From: Emergomyces orientalis
Lineage: Eukaryota; Ascomycota; Eurotiomycetes; Onygenales; Ajellomycetaceae
Reading direction: 5' to 3'
DNA length: 64,000 nucleotides
NCBI GenBank assembly: GCA_002110485.1
Contig: MOWL01000025.1
Location: 248,001-312,000 of the forward strand
Of the stretch, positions 25,649 through 38,654 are shown piece after piece. The notes beneath the pieces were generated by a model. The model saw only the letters and a list, made by a program, of their open reading frames with translations. It searched no databases and had not been told where the DNA came from. How positions within the stretch are numbered: position 1 is the first letter of the stretch; every line of letters begins with the position of its first letter. The position numbers and the translations under genes are program-made.

Positions 25649-26429
25649 AGCGGTGCTACTTAAACCACCCCTTTTTCTTAAAGGGGCGTATGATAGGGGG
25701 TTGGATTTCGAATTGTGTTCGATTTTAGAGCTAGATTGTTTAATCGAGTTATTTATATAGTTGTCTGGATATAGGCTTTGCTGATATTTATTGATTTGTA
25801 TACTTTATGGCATGTTTCAAAAACTTCGAACATGTTTATTTTATTCCTTGATCATTAAAATATATAAAAAACAAAAAATAAAAAAACCACGTGGGTATTT
25901 GCTGCAATGCCCGGGTGATCCAACAATGGGCGTAGATATCATGTAGTCGCGTGGGGGCTGATCCTTTCTCGCCAGGTGTCTAATGCTAGAAGCCTCGTGA
26001 GTTAGCTAATATTTATATCCACATTCACTGATACTGTTCCCTGAATGATTCTTAGTTTTGATCGGGCGGGTAGTAAACGTACCACGAGAATATGATAGAG
26101 GTCATGGGCATAGACAAATCAAGCGGATGGAACGAGAAAGGCTGGAACTTCTGGACATTCGAAAAAGCGGCCAACCGCCACCGCAAGCGTGATTTGGGTT
26201 ATGGTTCAGCAGACGGTTCATCTTTTTAATCGATTATCCACCAGGGAAGCTATGGGTATAGCATATAGTGGGGGCGAATTCTCTAAGCAGCAGGAGAGAA
26301 GTAGGCATATATGGAAATGAACTGTTGCCCATTAGTCATAAAACGTTGGTGATGCTAGAACGAATGAAACAAAAAGCAGGATGGATAATGGGGTGCTCAC
26401 AGCGACCAAGTCCATTTTTATCACCTTGG
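25649..26429. other. Convergent spacer, 0.8 kb
   Basis: This lies between the oxidase copy B stop and the 3' end of the next minus-strand gene. It is AT-rich just after the stop, as for a 3' UTR. No gene or named element is seen. Confidence 0.5.
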
Positions 26430-27128
26430 TTAAAGGTGAAAGCTCGCCATCCTCCGCCTCATAGCCGCCGTGGTCCCCTTTGTTCTCAGCTTCCAGGGAA
26501 CCTTCGCAGAGATGTTCGCAATAACGGACCGCACCGAATTCTTACCTGATTCCGACTTTTCCTGGGGCACTACTATTACTTGAGGTGGTGGTGACGTCTC
26601 CCCTTGTTTGAAGTCTGCAATACCGGTTGCGGCCGAAGCAGAAGCAGACCGCTGTTGCTGCTGTAGTTGCTGCTGTAAAAACGTATCCTTAGCCAGGATT
26701 GTCCCCCTAGTCGTCTTCCTGCTAATATATGACAGCGAATCCGTCTTACGCGAAGACGAAGAAGGAATCTCATAAAGCTGCCGGCTGAGACTACCCTGGT
26801 GGCATTTGTCTCCTCCTCGGTGGACAACGGCAGTGTTGAGATCCTGACGCTGGGTAATGGCAGCAACTTCATCCATCAGAGCGCGTTGGTAGTCATTTAA
26901 CTTCTCTTCCAGCATTGCTATCCTCTTGCGGCTGATGTTGCATTTCTCGATTGCCAAACGGGCCTCTGTCTCTGCGGCTTCTGCTTGACGTATTGCTCCG
27001 GAGAGTCTGCTGTGGAGAGCGTCGAGTCTTTGTTTGATTAAGGTGATGTGGTCGTAGGTCATGATTAGGCCGAGGACAGAGATGAATGCGATAGCTGTTG
27101 TTATATCGCCAAAGGTTAAGGGGGCCAT
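26430..27128 (-). CDS. Small membrane-anchored coiled-coil protein, function unknown
   Basis: I do not recognise this 232-aa protein. It opens MAPLTFGDITTAIAFISVLG, with a single hydrophobic segment at about residues 8-25. A long helical heptad-like region follows (about 28-92, rich in Leu, Ala, Glu, Arg), suggesting a signal-anchor plus coiled coil. The rest is Ser/Gln-rich, including a poly-Gln stretch near residue 150, and ends in a strongly basic tail (KLRTKGTTAAMRRRM). A GTAAGA lies near 26546, so a 3' intron is possible and the last about 38 residues are uncertain. The frame is single and uninterrupted with a well-placed ATG. It is not a shadow of another gene. Confidence 0.6.
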   Translation of the reverse strand: MAPLTFGDITTAIAFISVLGLIMTYDHITLIKQRLDALHSRLSGAIRQAEAAETEARLAIEKCNISRKRIAMLEEKLNDYQRALMDEVAAITQRQDLNTAVVHRGGDKCHQGSLSRQLYEIPSSSSRKTDSLSYISRKTTRGTILAKDTFLQQQLQQQQRSASASAATGIADFKQGETSPPPQVIVVPQEKSESGKNSVRSVIANISAKVPWKLRTKGTTAAMRRRMASFHL

Positions 27129-28743
27129 GGTGAATTGGTGAGTGATTATTATTTATTATATGTGGAGAGGGTGAAGTTTTTGGGGATAAGGAGTGATTTC
27201 AAGAGAGATTTTATAGACACATAGCGCAATGAAGACTGGAGCAATATTGCATACAGTATGTAACAGGTACAGAGTAAGGAGCAAGGCATCGCATCAACAG
27301 CAACAAGAGAAGGAAGAATGCTCTGTAACTAATTGCCAGTCCTTGGAGGAGGAACAGACAGCGTGGTCTTTTGGCAATTGCATTCCAGTTGTCCGCATCA
27401 GCAATATCAATCTAGGCCACAGCTTCCTCGATTATATACGTAGAGTAACGTAGAGTAGAGTAGAGAAAAGTAAAGTATTGCTGACATTATTATGCAGCTT
27501 TTCATATCTTGATTTGTGTTGGTTCTTGAATAATCAGGGTTTTGTAAAGAGATACTACTAGTATGCATGTTGGCAGAGGCCACGGTGGGTGTAGACCTCA
27601 GTTTTCAGCATTTCCAATGGTAAACATATGGCAGTCGGAGTTAACTGTTAGTGAGTGCATCCGCCCAAGTATGTCCATACCCATTTTATCCACGATGATG
27701 CCGGCTGGCGATGTTGATGTTGATGCTGATGCTGATGAAATAAGCTTAAATGAACCTTGTCCTGTAGTTACGGCGGACTATAGTTAACCAGTAGTTACGT
27801 TAGTTAGTTACAAAACCAAATTTCCGCCTGTGACACTACTTTTGATTAATTTAGATTTCAACTGAACTCACTTTTTCATATTAAAAATGTCTGAAGCACT
27901 TGCGGCTCATAAAGAGCAGATTATTAATTATATTAATGAAAATTATGCTCAGAATGATATTCCATCATATTTATCCTTTTCTCATCATTGTGTAATCAGT
28001 CGAGCTACTCTCAGACGAGCTTTACGAGAGTGGAATGTGACGGCCAAAAATCAAAAGCTTGTTGATGCACCACATCTTCGAGCACAGATTAAGTTTTTCC
28101 AGTCACTGCTTAAGTGAGCCAGTAGAAGTAAAACTGGGAACATTTTAAAAAGAAAATGAAGCTCTCAATATTTACAGATAGGGTACTGCTCCGTGATAGT
28201 TCCTAATAAATACTAGCTTCACCGGATGCTCGTGTGTATGTGAGATTTTTATTATATAGTATATACTAGTATTTATATATATACATGTATGTATAGTACT
28301 TACATACATCAGTGACGCATTCGGGGTGTATATACTCTGTAGACCCCATACGAATGCAAGCCCTGTTTGCAAGCCACTCATCATTGGATGCGCCTGCATG
28401 AGCTGAGTCTCGTTTCTTGAGACAACCCGTGGACGGGAAGCTGCAACAACAACGACAAAACGACACCGACACACAGTATCAGAACGCCAGCGGCCGCTTT
28501 CTGCTATAAGTTGCATTTGTAATCATTATCTCAAAAGAAGATTGCGTGCTTTTGTTGAGCAGAAGCTGCGCTGAATTCTGCTTGCCATTTCCCCAACCTC
28601 CCCTTTTATCCAACCTAAAGTTGCTATATTCCTGCGGCACGATAGCGATTAACAATAGCATTGGTCGGTGATGGTCTATCCCACTTCATCCTTGACGTCG
28701 TCCATTCGTTTTATTATAAGCAGGCAATAAATACTTCACAACC
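27129..28743. other. Spacer with a possible transposase fragment, 1.6 kb
   Basis: Upstream DNA of two divergent genes. It includes a short imperfect tandem GTAGA repeat near 27440-27470 and the helix-turn-helix fragment listed separately. No other gene is supported. Confidence 0.5.
27887..28117 (+). pseudogene. Helix-turn-helix domain fragment, probably from a transposase
   Basis: A 76-aa frame with an ATG. The sequence IINYINENY..LSFSHHCVISRATLRRALREWNV reads as a helix-turn-helix unit. The tail DAPHLRAQIKFFQSLLK resembles the linker that precedes the catalytic part in fungal integrase-like transposases (resemblance recalled, not searched). Nothing transposase-like continues after the stop at 28115-28117, so it looks like a truncated remnant. 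It is AT-rich compared with nearby genes. It could also be a small orphan DNA-binding protein. Confidence 0.35.
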
Positions 28744-30563
28744 ATGCATCTTCCTATTACAAAGGGCGCTCTTTCGCATGGCGCAGTTTTTATTTTCTGT
28801 TTACTCTTGCTTGCACCGTTTTCGAGTTGCCGGGATGATGCCCAAGCTCCCTTACAGGCTGAGCCGCCCAGAGCACCACCATCAACGGCTCCAGCTACAG
28901 CTAAGAGGGTAGCAGTTATTGGTAAGTTAGTTTTTACATTATTTTATCAGGCAGATAAGTTTCCTTGTCATGTCTCTACAAGGTAAGCTGCATATATATT
29001 GATGTTGGGCTATATGTATATCTAGGGGCCGGATCTGCTGGTGCCTCTACCGCCTACTATCTGCGCCATTTTACCGAATTTTTCTCCATTCCACTCAACA
29101 TCACCGTTTACGAGCGGGCCTCCTATGTTGGCGGTCGATCTACCACTATCAATCTGTTCGACGACCCTGCCCATCCGATTGAGTTGGGAGCATCTATCTT
29201 TGTCGAAGTAAACAAAAACCTCATCCGAGCTTCGAAGAAATTCGGACTCAAATTGAGAGATGCGGACTTTGGACAACCCAAGGAATCCACTCACAGCTTG
29301 GGAGTTTGGGATGGCAAGGAGTTCGCCTTTCTCCAAACACGAGGAGGCGTCTATTGGTGGAACGTTTTCAAGCTTCTCTATAAATACGGCTGGGCACCTA
29401 TGAAAACGCAGAACCTCATGAAGGTTACAGTGGACAAGTTTCTGAAGCTGTACAAGTTTCCATATTTTCCTTTTCAGTCCCTATCCGACGTGGCCATGAG
29501 TACAGGCCTTGCGGAAGCGACTTGGACTTCTGGAACGGAATACTTGAAAGAGAATGGCATAGCCGAGCAGTTTGCAAGGGAGGTCATCCAGGCGAGTACA
29601 CGAGTCAACTATGGCCAGAATCTGGCCCTGATCCATGGCCTTGAGACGATGGTATGCATGGCGACGGATGGAGCTGTCGCAGTGGAAGGGGGAAATTGGC
29701 AAATCTTCCAATCCATGCTTGACGCCTCGAAGGCAATGGTGAAATTGAACTCGCCTGTATCTAGCGTTGAGCTTTCGGACAATAATACATACACGGTTAC
29801 CTATCAGGACGCAGATGATGATAATTTATCTGTCAGAGACGATACATTTGACCATGTCGTCATCGCCAATCCTTATCAGTTCTCGAATATCTCTCTGTCA
29901 CCACCGCTGAAACGCCCGCTTGATGCTCCGCGATACGTCGACTTGCATGTCACCATTTTTGCCTCCCCGTATAAACTCTCACCAGCGTATTTCAAAATGC
30001 CAGTCGGCTCCACTGTTCCTGAAATTGTTCTCACCACACTTCCCTCGGACGTTAAACTCGGCGCGCGAACTGATGGTGTTGGCCCCGCTCAATTCTGGAG
30101 TATCAGCACACTCGATAAAGTGCGGCCGCCTAAGTCTTCTCGTCAGGAGGGTGTTGTGGGTGGCCCTCATTATGTATACAAGGTCTTTTCGCCAAAGCCG
30201 CTGAAAGCAAGTTTCTTGTCTGACATTCTTGGAATCGACGAAGCACATATGCTCGACAACGATAACAGCGACAATGAAACCAGTTATAGTGCCGACCAGA
30301 GCATAGCGGATGTCTCCAAGTCGCACATCAGCTGGTACTATGAGAAAGTGTGGCAGTCATACCCGTATTTGTACCCACGGGTGACGTTTGAAGATATAAA
30401 AATCGCACCTAATCTCTGGTATACGAATGGGATGGAGAGTTTCATCTCGACGATGGAGACTAGTTCATTGTCTGGGATGAATGTTGCTGGGTTGATATTG
30501 TCTGAGTGGGTTTCGAAGTTTGAGACAAAGTTGAAGAAGTATGAGGATGCTGTTGGGGTTTAG
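28744..30563 (+). CDS. Prenylcysteine oxidase/lyase family flavoprotein
   Basis: FAD-dependent thioether oxidase family related to PCYOX1, which cleaves prenylcysteine released from degraded prenylated proteins to cysteine plus an isoprenoid aldehyde. Exon 1 is 28744-28921, the intron 28922-29025 (GTAAGT..TAG, 104 nt, phase 1) and exon 2 29026-30563, for 571 aa. The splice creates the dinucleotide-binding motif RVAVIGAGSAGASTAYYL, which neither exon holds alone. Also seen are VYERASYVGGRSTTI (second FAD block), ASTRVNYGQNLALIHGLETM and AVEGGNWQIFQSML, matching the prenylcysteine-lyase domain. The N-terminus (about residues 10-29) is hydrophobic and reads as a signal peptide or anchor, fitting a vacuolar or secretory location. 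The C-terminal WYTNGMESFISTMETSSLSG is the expected closing FAD motif. Substrate identity is inferred from the family only. Confidence 0.92.
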
Positions 30564-31937
30564 TTTTTTGTTTGGTCTGTATTTTTTTGCTTGGGGTTGG
30601 TTTGGTTTATTGGGTGCAGGAATAGGATTCACAGTGTTGTTCGTTTACATTTTATTATATTTCTTCCTTTCTTTTTGGGGGGAGGAGGCAGTTTTACATC
30701 CGGGTTTTAAATTTTTTTTTTTTTTTTGGTGTGAATATCAGCTGCAAGTGTCATCCAGCGTCTTTTAGATCCAACTACACACATGATCCGCTTTCTTGGC
30801 ATAATCGGGGGAAAGGCGTTGGATTTGGATTGCCTGACACGATTATCATAATTATTATCATTAACTTATCATTATCATTATTATTATTTGGCCATAAAGA
30901 GCAAAGCAGACAATTCTATATCAAATAATAAACTGCAACAGCCACGGGGGGCGAGGGTTACATAAGCCCAGCCAGCCGCCTGACTGTGGCCCGTGCGCTG
31001 GCTCCTGACGCTTTGGCTTTTGCCTGGAGAAACATTTTCTGGGGCAGAGAGAGTTACCTACGCTTATTATCTCTACAACTACAACTACATCTGCTTCTGC
31101 CTTCCTATCTTCTATCTCAACTCCACTCAACTCTACTCTTGGTCCAGCGATGGATGCCTCTTCTCCTTCTCTCTCATCCCATCCACCTCTCTGATCTGTG
31201 ACGTTGCTTTCTGGGGAGACCGTGGTATAGCAAAGCTAGCTCCGGAGAGAGATAACCACCCAACTGCGGCTCTGCCCGATAAGTTCCCGTCCCACGCCAG
31301 TGTTGGATAAGCAGGCATTTTACCTCTGTCCAACAAACCACACCACGCACCGTTGGCCTCTTTTTTTCTTTTCTTTTATTTTCCCTTTTTGTGTGTGTTC
31401 GTGTGTGTGTTTGTTTGTTTTTTATGTTAGAGCTCCTTTTGCTTTCAAATGATACCCGACAGCTTCAGCTACTCGCCTTGGTTTTTGTGAAACTCCTATT
31501 ATTTTGTTCAGCTTGGTTCTATCGTTTTCCTCTTGTCCATTAATTTATTAGCTAGCCGTTGTTTCCAACCGTTTGTCTAGGTCCAAGGTGCTTTGACCCA
31601 CCCAGGCAGGTAAGCTTTCATCCGATCCTCCTTTACATTCTAGCTACCTACCCTTGTTCAGCCTCCCTTTTCCAAAATCAAATCCTAAGGGAAGAATTCG
31701 TATTCACCTCAGGATGCTTTGTTTTTCCCTCTTTTTCTTTTTCCTTTCTTGCTCAATTAAACTAGAGACTCACATATCCATTAGTGTTAGCCTAACTCAA
31801 AAGAGATCTGAACCATGACCCAGCTGCCTTCCGTTTGACGTCACGTTCACTCTTCAATCACTAGGTCACTTGCTCGAAAACCCCCAACCCGCTCATCTAT
31901 CTCCGATACGTAATAACACATTCCACCTTCCGCAACG
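30564..31937. other. Spacer and ATG26 leader, 1.4 kb
   Basis: T-rich 3' UTR of the flavoprotein, then pyrimidine-rich + strand sequence (31350-31930) typical of a fungal promoter and leader ahead of ATG26. No gene is seen. Confidence 0.55.
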
Positions 31938-34900
31938 ATGTCTCCGGACGATGAATCCAGAACAACAGGGCCCAGTGGCAGGTCGAAACCTCATACCATG
32001 TCGGCTTACCGTCTCTCCCCGAGCCATATTCCTGACCGATTAAAGACGGGGGATGATGAACAGGAGGATATGACCGCTCCACCGGGGGGGACGACGGGCC
32101 GTGGAGGGAGATTCCAATACATGCACCAGTCTGTGTTCTCCATGATCGCCGCTGCGAGCTCCAAAAATGATTTCCACAACCGGTTTGATGAGTCTAGCGA
32201 TGCAGAAGACGAAGATGCGGAAACGGAAGCGGATGTGGACCGACCGCCCAAGAACCGTTTCCTGTCAAACGATGGTGTCGATGGACATCGTCGTGATGGC
32301 AGTGCTTCAACTAGCCACCTTCCACATATTGCCAAGCTAGTTAAGACATCCATACCCAGGACTGCGGAGGAACGTGGGCGATCTCATCATCGGAAGAAAC
32401 TTTCGGAACACAAATTTATAAAGTCCCTCGCGAAACTGCCGCATCGGAGTAGTAAAGGAAAGGATCTAGCATCGGAACCGAAACCGGAACCTGAAGCTAC
32501 AGTGACAGACGAGCCGTCATCAGCGAACGCGGTACAGCTGGTGGCTGCTACAGAGGCTCCCGTGCTAAGTCGCATGCTTGATGCACAATCTCGTTTTGGT
32601 GAATCTGAACCGCCACCTACCTTAACAAAGCGTTCCGGGGAAGGTCATCGCCAACGAATGGAATCATCACCTGCGACTCTGCTTTCAGCGCGACTCATGG
32701 ATATATTCGGGTTTGATAGGCCTGAAAAGGTCATATCTGAGTATCAATGCTGGCTACTCCAGAGTGTACTGCTTCAGGGATACATGTATATCACTGAAAG
32801 ACATATCAACTTCTACGCCTATCTTCCGAAAAAGTCCCATACGATCGTCAAATCAGGTTACCTGTCGAAACGAGGACGGCAAAACCCAAAATATAGTCGG
32901 TACTGGTTTGCACTCAAGGGTGATGTATTATCCTATTATCTCGATCCGTCAAACCTGTATTTTCCGAGTGGTCACGTCGACCTACGATACGGGATATCGG
33001 CCAATCTTGCAGAGCAGAAGGGCCGGGACAGGGACAAGGACGTGAGGGATTTCACAATAACGACAAACACCCGAATCTATCAGTTCCGGGCTGATAGTGC
33101 GATGAGCGCGAGGGAATGGGTGAAGACTTTACAGAAAGTTATCTTCAGGTCCCATAATGATGGTGATAGCGTCAAGATCTCTTTGCCGATTGAGAATGTT
33201 ATAGACATAGAGGAGAACCCTGTGATTGATTTTGCTGATACGTTCAAAATCCGTGTTGTAGAAAGTGGTGAAAGTTATGCGATTGATGAGGTAACAAATA
33301 TTCGCATCCCTGAACGAAAAATATCCATATATCCAGACTTGGTTTATGCTAATGGTCTTCTGTCTTTTAGTATTTTTTTTCGTTTTTTGAATGTGGCAAG
33401 GAGGCCATTGAAGTCTTGAAGGAAATGGTCAACAATACTCCAGCCCAGCAAATACCACAGGCTATGCTTGCGCTTGATGGTGGCTACACTTCCAGGCGTC
33501 GTCGTTCCCACTCTGCTGATGCAATTTCACCTCCATCCACACGTGGAACAACCTTACTTTCTGAGGCCGTAAAAGATACCCTGCGACCGCATTCTCCTCT
33601 TGGTAGCCGGAATGGAAGCCCTAAGCAAAGTCTAGATTTCCCACGATCTAGCTTTCATAGATTTGGCCGTACTAGGGAGGGACGCAGCCGTGAAAGTAGC
33701 CGGGCAGGTCTTGAACGGAGAAGGAGGAGCGACAGTACAAACAGAGCTAGTGCTGGGGACAATCAAGCCGAAAGGTCTCCTGGAGGTAAACTACAGAGCT
33801 CGTCGGATTCATTTGTTCAGTCATTAGGACATGCCACGGAATCTTCTGCTATTTTACAGTCGACAAGCGGGACAGCGGAGTCTGCGAGCCAGATCTTGAA
33901 TAGGAGCGATGTTTTCCAGTCACCTACCATCCATAGGCTACGGGATTCATTTTCTGGATCCGGGGAAGCACCCCGACGCCATTCCGAGGATACCGCTCGT
34001 TTTGTACCGTCACCCGCTGACGTTCGCATCCATCCGCCCTCAAGAACCCAGACGACACAATCACTTATGAAACCGGGACACCAAGATGGTGGCAGTGACT
34101 CTGAACACGACCTTCAGCATAGAAGCGTTGCTCACTCTGCATCGTCGCCAACCCTTCAAGAACTCATGAAGGCCGGTAGCTATCCGTTACAACGCGCGGC
34201 TGGCTTGGCCGGGTACCTTAAAACCCGATCAAAGCGCATGAGCAACCTTCTTGCAACTGAGTCAATGGGGTATTTTGAAAAAGTATCCGGCATGTGGATA
34301 GGTGGGAAAAGACACTATGGTGAGGGTGAAGCTATCCTGTCTGACGACAGGATGGTCGATCCAGAAGATGAAGAACAGGGATGTGAACATGGTGATAGAT
34401 TCCGCGCTCATTTTGCCCTTCCTCCCTCCGAAAAGCTACAAGCGACATACTTTGCTTATCTCCATCGAGTCATCCCACTTTACGGCAAATTATACATCAG
34501 TAATCGAAAATTTTGTTTTCGAAGCCTGCTTCCCGGTACACGAACTAAGATGATTCTTCCGCTGAGAGACATAGAAAATGTCGAGAAGGAGAAGGGCTTT
34601 CGGTTTGGTTACCATGGGCTTGTGGTGATTATTAGTGGGCACGAGGAACTGTTCTTTGAATTCAATACTGCGGATGGCCGAGATGACTGCGCTGTTACTC
34701 TACATCAAAATCTCGAGTCTATTCGGTACCTAGTGGAGTCCGGTTTGCTTGCACAACAGGATAGAGAGGAGGCTGAGGCTGCAATGGCTGAGCACCAAAT
34801 GTTGCAAGAAGCAAGGCTCGAAGGCATGGATGAGCAGCAGAGCTCCCAGACACTATCTGCGTCAGTGCCGTTGTCGCCCACAAACTCGCCCATTCTTTTT

Positions 34901-36653
34901 GATGATCCTCGCGTTTCCATTGTCAACTTCAAGCCACAGGAGGCATTGAGGATTACCTGTCTGACCATCGGGTCCCGTGGCGATGTTCAGCCATACATTG
35001 CGCTCTGTAAGGGTTTAATAGCGGAGGGTCATATCCCGAAAATCGCAACTCATAGAGAATTTGAGCCTTGGATACGGAAACACGGTATCGATTTTGCACC
35101 GGTAGAAGGAGATCCCGCAGAACTTATGCGTATTTGCGTGGAAAACGGAATGTTCACTTATTCGTTCCTGAAGGAAGCGTCGTCCAAGTTCCGAGGTTGG
35201 ATCGATGATCTTCTCTCTTCTGCATGGGCGAGCTGTCAAAACAGTGATATCCTGATCGAATCGCCTAGCGCTATGGCTGGCATACATATCGCTGAAGCAC
35301 TGGGAATACCATACTTCCGTGCCTTCACTATGCCGTGGACTAGGACGAGAGCGTACCCTCATGCATTCGCTGTTCCTGAACATAAGATGGGTGGAGCATA
35401 CAACTATATTACATATGTTATGTTTGACAACGTGTTTTGGAAAGCCATTGCAGGTCAAGTGAACCGGTGGCGGAAACGTGAACTGGGCCTTCGCAGCACC
35501 AACCTGGACAAGATGCAACCAAACAAGGTTCCTTTCTTATATAATTTCTCACCTTCAGTCGTGCCACCACCCCTTGATTTCTGCGACTGGATTCGTGTCA
35601 CGGGGTATTGGTTTTTAGATGAAGGCGGTGATTGGCAACCTCCCGCTGAATTGGAGAATTTCATAAAACAGGCCCGGGCTGATAAGAAGAAAATCGTGTA
35701 CATCGGTTTTGGCTCTATCGTCGTCTCAGACCCGGCAGCCCTCACCAAGACGGTCGTCGATTCCGTGCTAAGGGCGGATGTACGATGTATTTTATCCAAA
35801 GGATGGTCTGATAGGCTTGGGGACCCTTCCAGCGCGAAAGTGGAGATCCCCCTGCCGCCTGAGATTCATCAGATCAAGTCCGCGCCGCATGATTGGTTGT
35901 TCTCACAAATTGATGCGGCGGCGCATCATGGTGGAGCTGGCACGACAGGAGCAAGCCTGCGAGCTGGGATACCGACGATCATCAAACCGTTCTTTGGGGA
36001 TCAGTTTTTCTTTGGGTCCCGTGTGGAGGATCTTGGGGTTGGGATCTGTATGAAGAGGCTCAATGTGAGCGTGTTCTCGAGGGCATTGTGGGAGGCTACG
36101 CATAGCGAACGGATTATTGTCAAGGCGAAGGCACTTGGGGAGCAGATTCGGAAGGTACGCAGAGAAGTCTTTTTCTCTTCCCCCCCTTCTTTTTTTTGTT
36201 GACCGTCTTTTTCCTCCTCAAGTACAAACAAGTAGAGTACTGTATACTAATTAAAATAAACAGGAGGACGGCGTAGCAACCGCTATTCAAGCTATATATC
36301 GCGACCTTGAATATGCAAAGACTCTCGTCCGACAACGTTCCCATACATCCACAGCTTCCCAAACAGGGATTGCCACAATCGCAACAGAAGAATCTGGCGT
36401 TGGGGTATCGGAGATGGGTCTCGATGACGATGGTGATAACGATGGTGATGGTGATGGCGATGCCGCCATGGAAGCCTCATGGACCTTCGTGGGCGATGAG
36501 GCGGGAACGGATCTTGCGAGGAAAACTAGAGCTCGTGAGAGGGATTATGACATCCGCGTTGATGATACGGCTGCGGCTGCAGTTGCAGCTGGGGCAACTC
36601 GCTCTAAAGGCAGCGGTAGCCGTGATGGTGGTCGTGCTGGTGAAAGACGATAG
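31938..36653 (+). CDS. ATG26: UDP-glucose:sterol 3-beta-glucosyltransferase
   Basis: Transfers glucose from UDP-glucose to membrane sterols. The Pichia orthologue is needed for pexophagy. Exons are 31938-33290, 33371-36154 and 36264-36653, with introns of 80 and 109 nt, all phase 0, for 1508 aa. Domains run in the expected order: GRAM (about 252-300, LMDIFGFDRPEKVISEY), PH (about 305-405, KSGYLSKRGRQNPKYSRYWF), split-GRAM continuation across intron 1 (SYAIDE joined to YFFSFFECGKEAIEVL), second GRAM (about 795-880, KLYISNRKFCFRSLLPGTRT), then the GT1 domain from about 977 (TCLTIGSRGDVQPYIALCKG). The nucleotide-sugar motif HHGGAGTTGASLRAGIP follows near 1303. The N-terminus is basic, acidic and Ser-rich. 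The last exon adds an acidic DDDGDNDGDGDGD run and a Gly/Arg tail. Length and order match filamentous-fungal orthologues. Confidence 0.96.
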
Positions 36654-37508
36654 AGGGATGTTCTTTTATACAGCTCGGATGGCGCTGGCCATTGTGGAGT
36701 TTCTATTTTTCTTCTTCTTTTTTCCTTTGTTCTCTAGACTTTTATTAGTCCTCCCACTTCTCAAAGTGTTGAAACTTCTTACGGTGTTTCACTTTAATCA
36801 TGAGAAGGAGGGTTTTCGTGGTTTTTATGATAAATACCATGATATGGGGTAGTTTTTAATTCTGTTGCTGTTTGGTTTTGTTTCCACATGTTTGTTATTT
36901 TGCATAACGAAACGCGAAATGATTTATTTTATCAGGGGGCTTTTTCTTTTCCCCTTCCTTTCTTGGAGCAATGAATACGGTTATGATTTATGGATATGGA
37001 TATGGAGAGAGGAGTACATGGTTCATCTCTATCTTTTCCATTAATGAATGGACGAATGGATAATGATGGGTTTGTAAATTATAAAGAAAGGCTAATTAAT
37101 TTAATTAACTATATATATATCTCTTCTCTGTTTTGATTTATATTTATTCACTTTCTCTTGTACAGTACATCCATTTTCTTTGGTATGCTTTCACATTAAT
37201 ATCTCGTATCCGGCCGGTTGTGGCCGGAGTTAAAAAGAATACGGAATATAGCTATCTAGTCATTTTTTAGAAAAGTTCACCTGCATTTTTACATCTTCGC
37301 TACGCCATAGATATTCTTTTAGAAATTACAATGTTATGGCTTTCTGGTGCCACCACATTTTACCCTGATATCTGACAGTTGGAATTACAGCCTCATCTCA
37401 CTCTACCCAGCTTTCTCTCCAATGGAGTTATAAGTAATCCGCGCGACACAATAAAAATGGGTAATTAATAAAAAAGGGACGCTTCTTATATAATGTTTTC
37501 TTCTCTAA
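36654..37508. other. Convergent 3' spacer, 0.85 kb
   Basis: AT-rich DNA between the ATG26 and prefoldin-3 stop codons. No gene or named element is seen. Confidence 0.55.
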
Positions 37509-38654
37509 CTAGCCGCCTGGGCCCGTCTTTCCCTCTCCATCTTCCCCTTTACCCTCCTTCTCCTTCCGTTTCTGTACCACGTCCCAATTATAGACTCTGG
37601 CCGTGGCGACTTCGAGAGTCTGCATAAAAGCAAAAGCAAACGCAGCGGGCGTTGGTTAGCCGGTAGTTTTTTGAGAAGTAAAATTGAATGGAGGGGCTTG
37701 TGTGCTGGTTACACCACTCTCCCATTCCAACCTAGAAGCCAAGGGGGAAGGAAGATGGAAACTGGAGAAAATATTGATGGAGAAAAAAAAAATTAAATAA
37801 ATAAAGAAAAAAGAAGGGGAGAGAGAGGGAGGGGGAAGAGAGGCATACCGTAATCTGCTCCCGTAAAAACTCCAAGTCCTCTTCGCAGTGGGCGAAACTG
37901 GCCTCTGCAGCGCGTAGCTTTTCTGTCAGTAGCTCCGCAGCTTCGTCAATGGGGTATGCGAGCATGACATTCGCGCCGAGCCAGAGGAAGACTTCGTCTG
38001 TATCCTTTGGCTGGATTGTGGCGCGGGAGTAGAGGGTGTCGTTGAGTTCGAAGGTGGTTTCGAGAGGGGTGTCGGCGCCGGCCTGTGGGGCGGGGTGTGA
38101 GCGAGTGAGTGAGCTTTATGGAGTATACGGGTTGGGGTTTAGAGAGCAGAGGGTAGGCTGATAGTGGGAGGGGTGAAAGCAAAATAGCTTTTAGAAAAGT
38201 AAAATCCCATATATCTTTCATCCATTGTACGATACCTAAAAACCGTCGGGCTGCTCAGAAGAACAAAAATCAACAAAATCGACATACCTTCCTCCTATTC
38301 CGCAACAACGTCACCGTCTCTAGTGTCTTCTTAATATCAGGAATTTTATCCTTCAGTCCCTGGCCGCGCCGCTGCGTATTCAGTTCCATGAACTGGTATT
38401 TGGATATCATCTCCTGGAACGAGCGCAGTGTGGGCTCGACGTCTGCGCGCGACGAGACATAGTCTGCCACATTATCAACGAATGGTGCGACGGGGATACC
38501 GCGCGGATTTGTCGTCGACGGGTCGACGGCGAGTTTTCTGTATTGAATAAATAGGGCAGCGGTTAGTATGGAAGAATAGTATGGGAATGGGGGTGGCTGC
38601 TTTCTGGATGGTGATAAAATAATGTACGCACTTCTCCGCCTGGATGTCAGCCAT
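37509..38654 (-). CDS. PAC10: Prefoldin subunit 3
   Basis: Alpha-type subunit of the hexameric cytosolic prefoldin (GIM) chaperone that passes nascent tubulin and actin to CCT. There are four exons on the minus strand: 38654-38632 (only 23 nt, MADIQAE plus part of K), 38537-38288, 38082-37849 and 37619-37509, for 205 aa. Phases close at every junction. The joined text MADIQAEKKLAVDPSTTNP, then RGIPVAPFVDNVADY and SFQEMISKYQFMELN, matches the family. The two coiled-coil arms are exon 2 (KYQFMELNTQRRGQGLKDKI) and exon 3-4 (ELLTEKLRAAEASFAHCEED). The beta-hairpin lies between (ETTFELNDTLYSRATIQP). The C-terminus is a Lys/Glu/Gly tail. It shares a 340-nt divergent promoter with VMA12. Confidence 0.94.

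Noticed and set aside
29022..29336. Antisense frame in the prenylcysteine oxidase gene
   Set aside because: Shadow of the sense coding exon.
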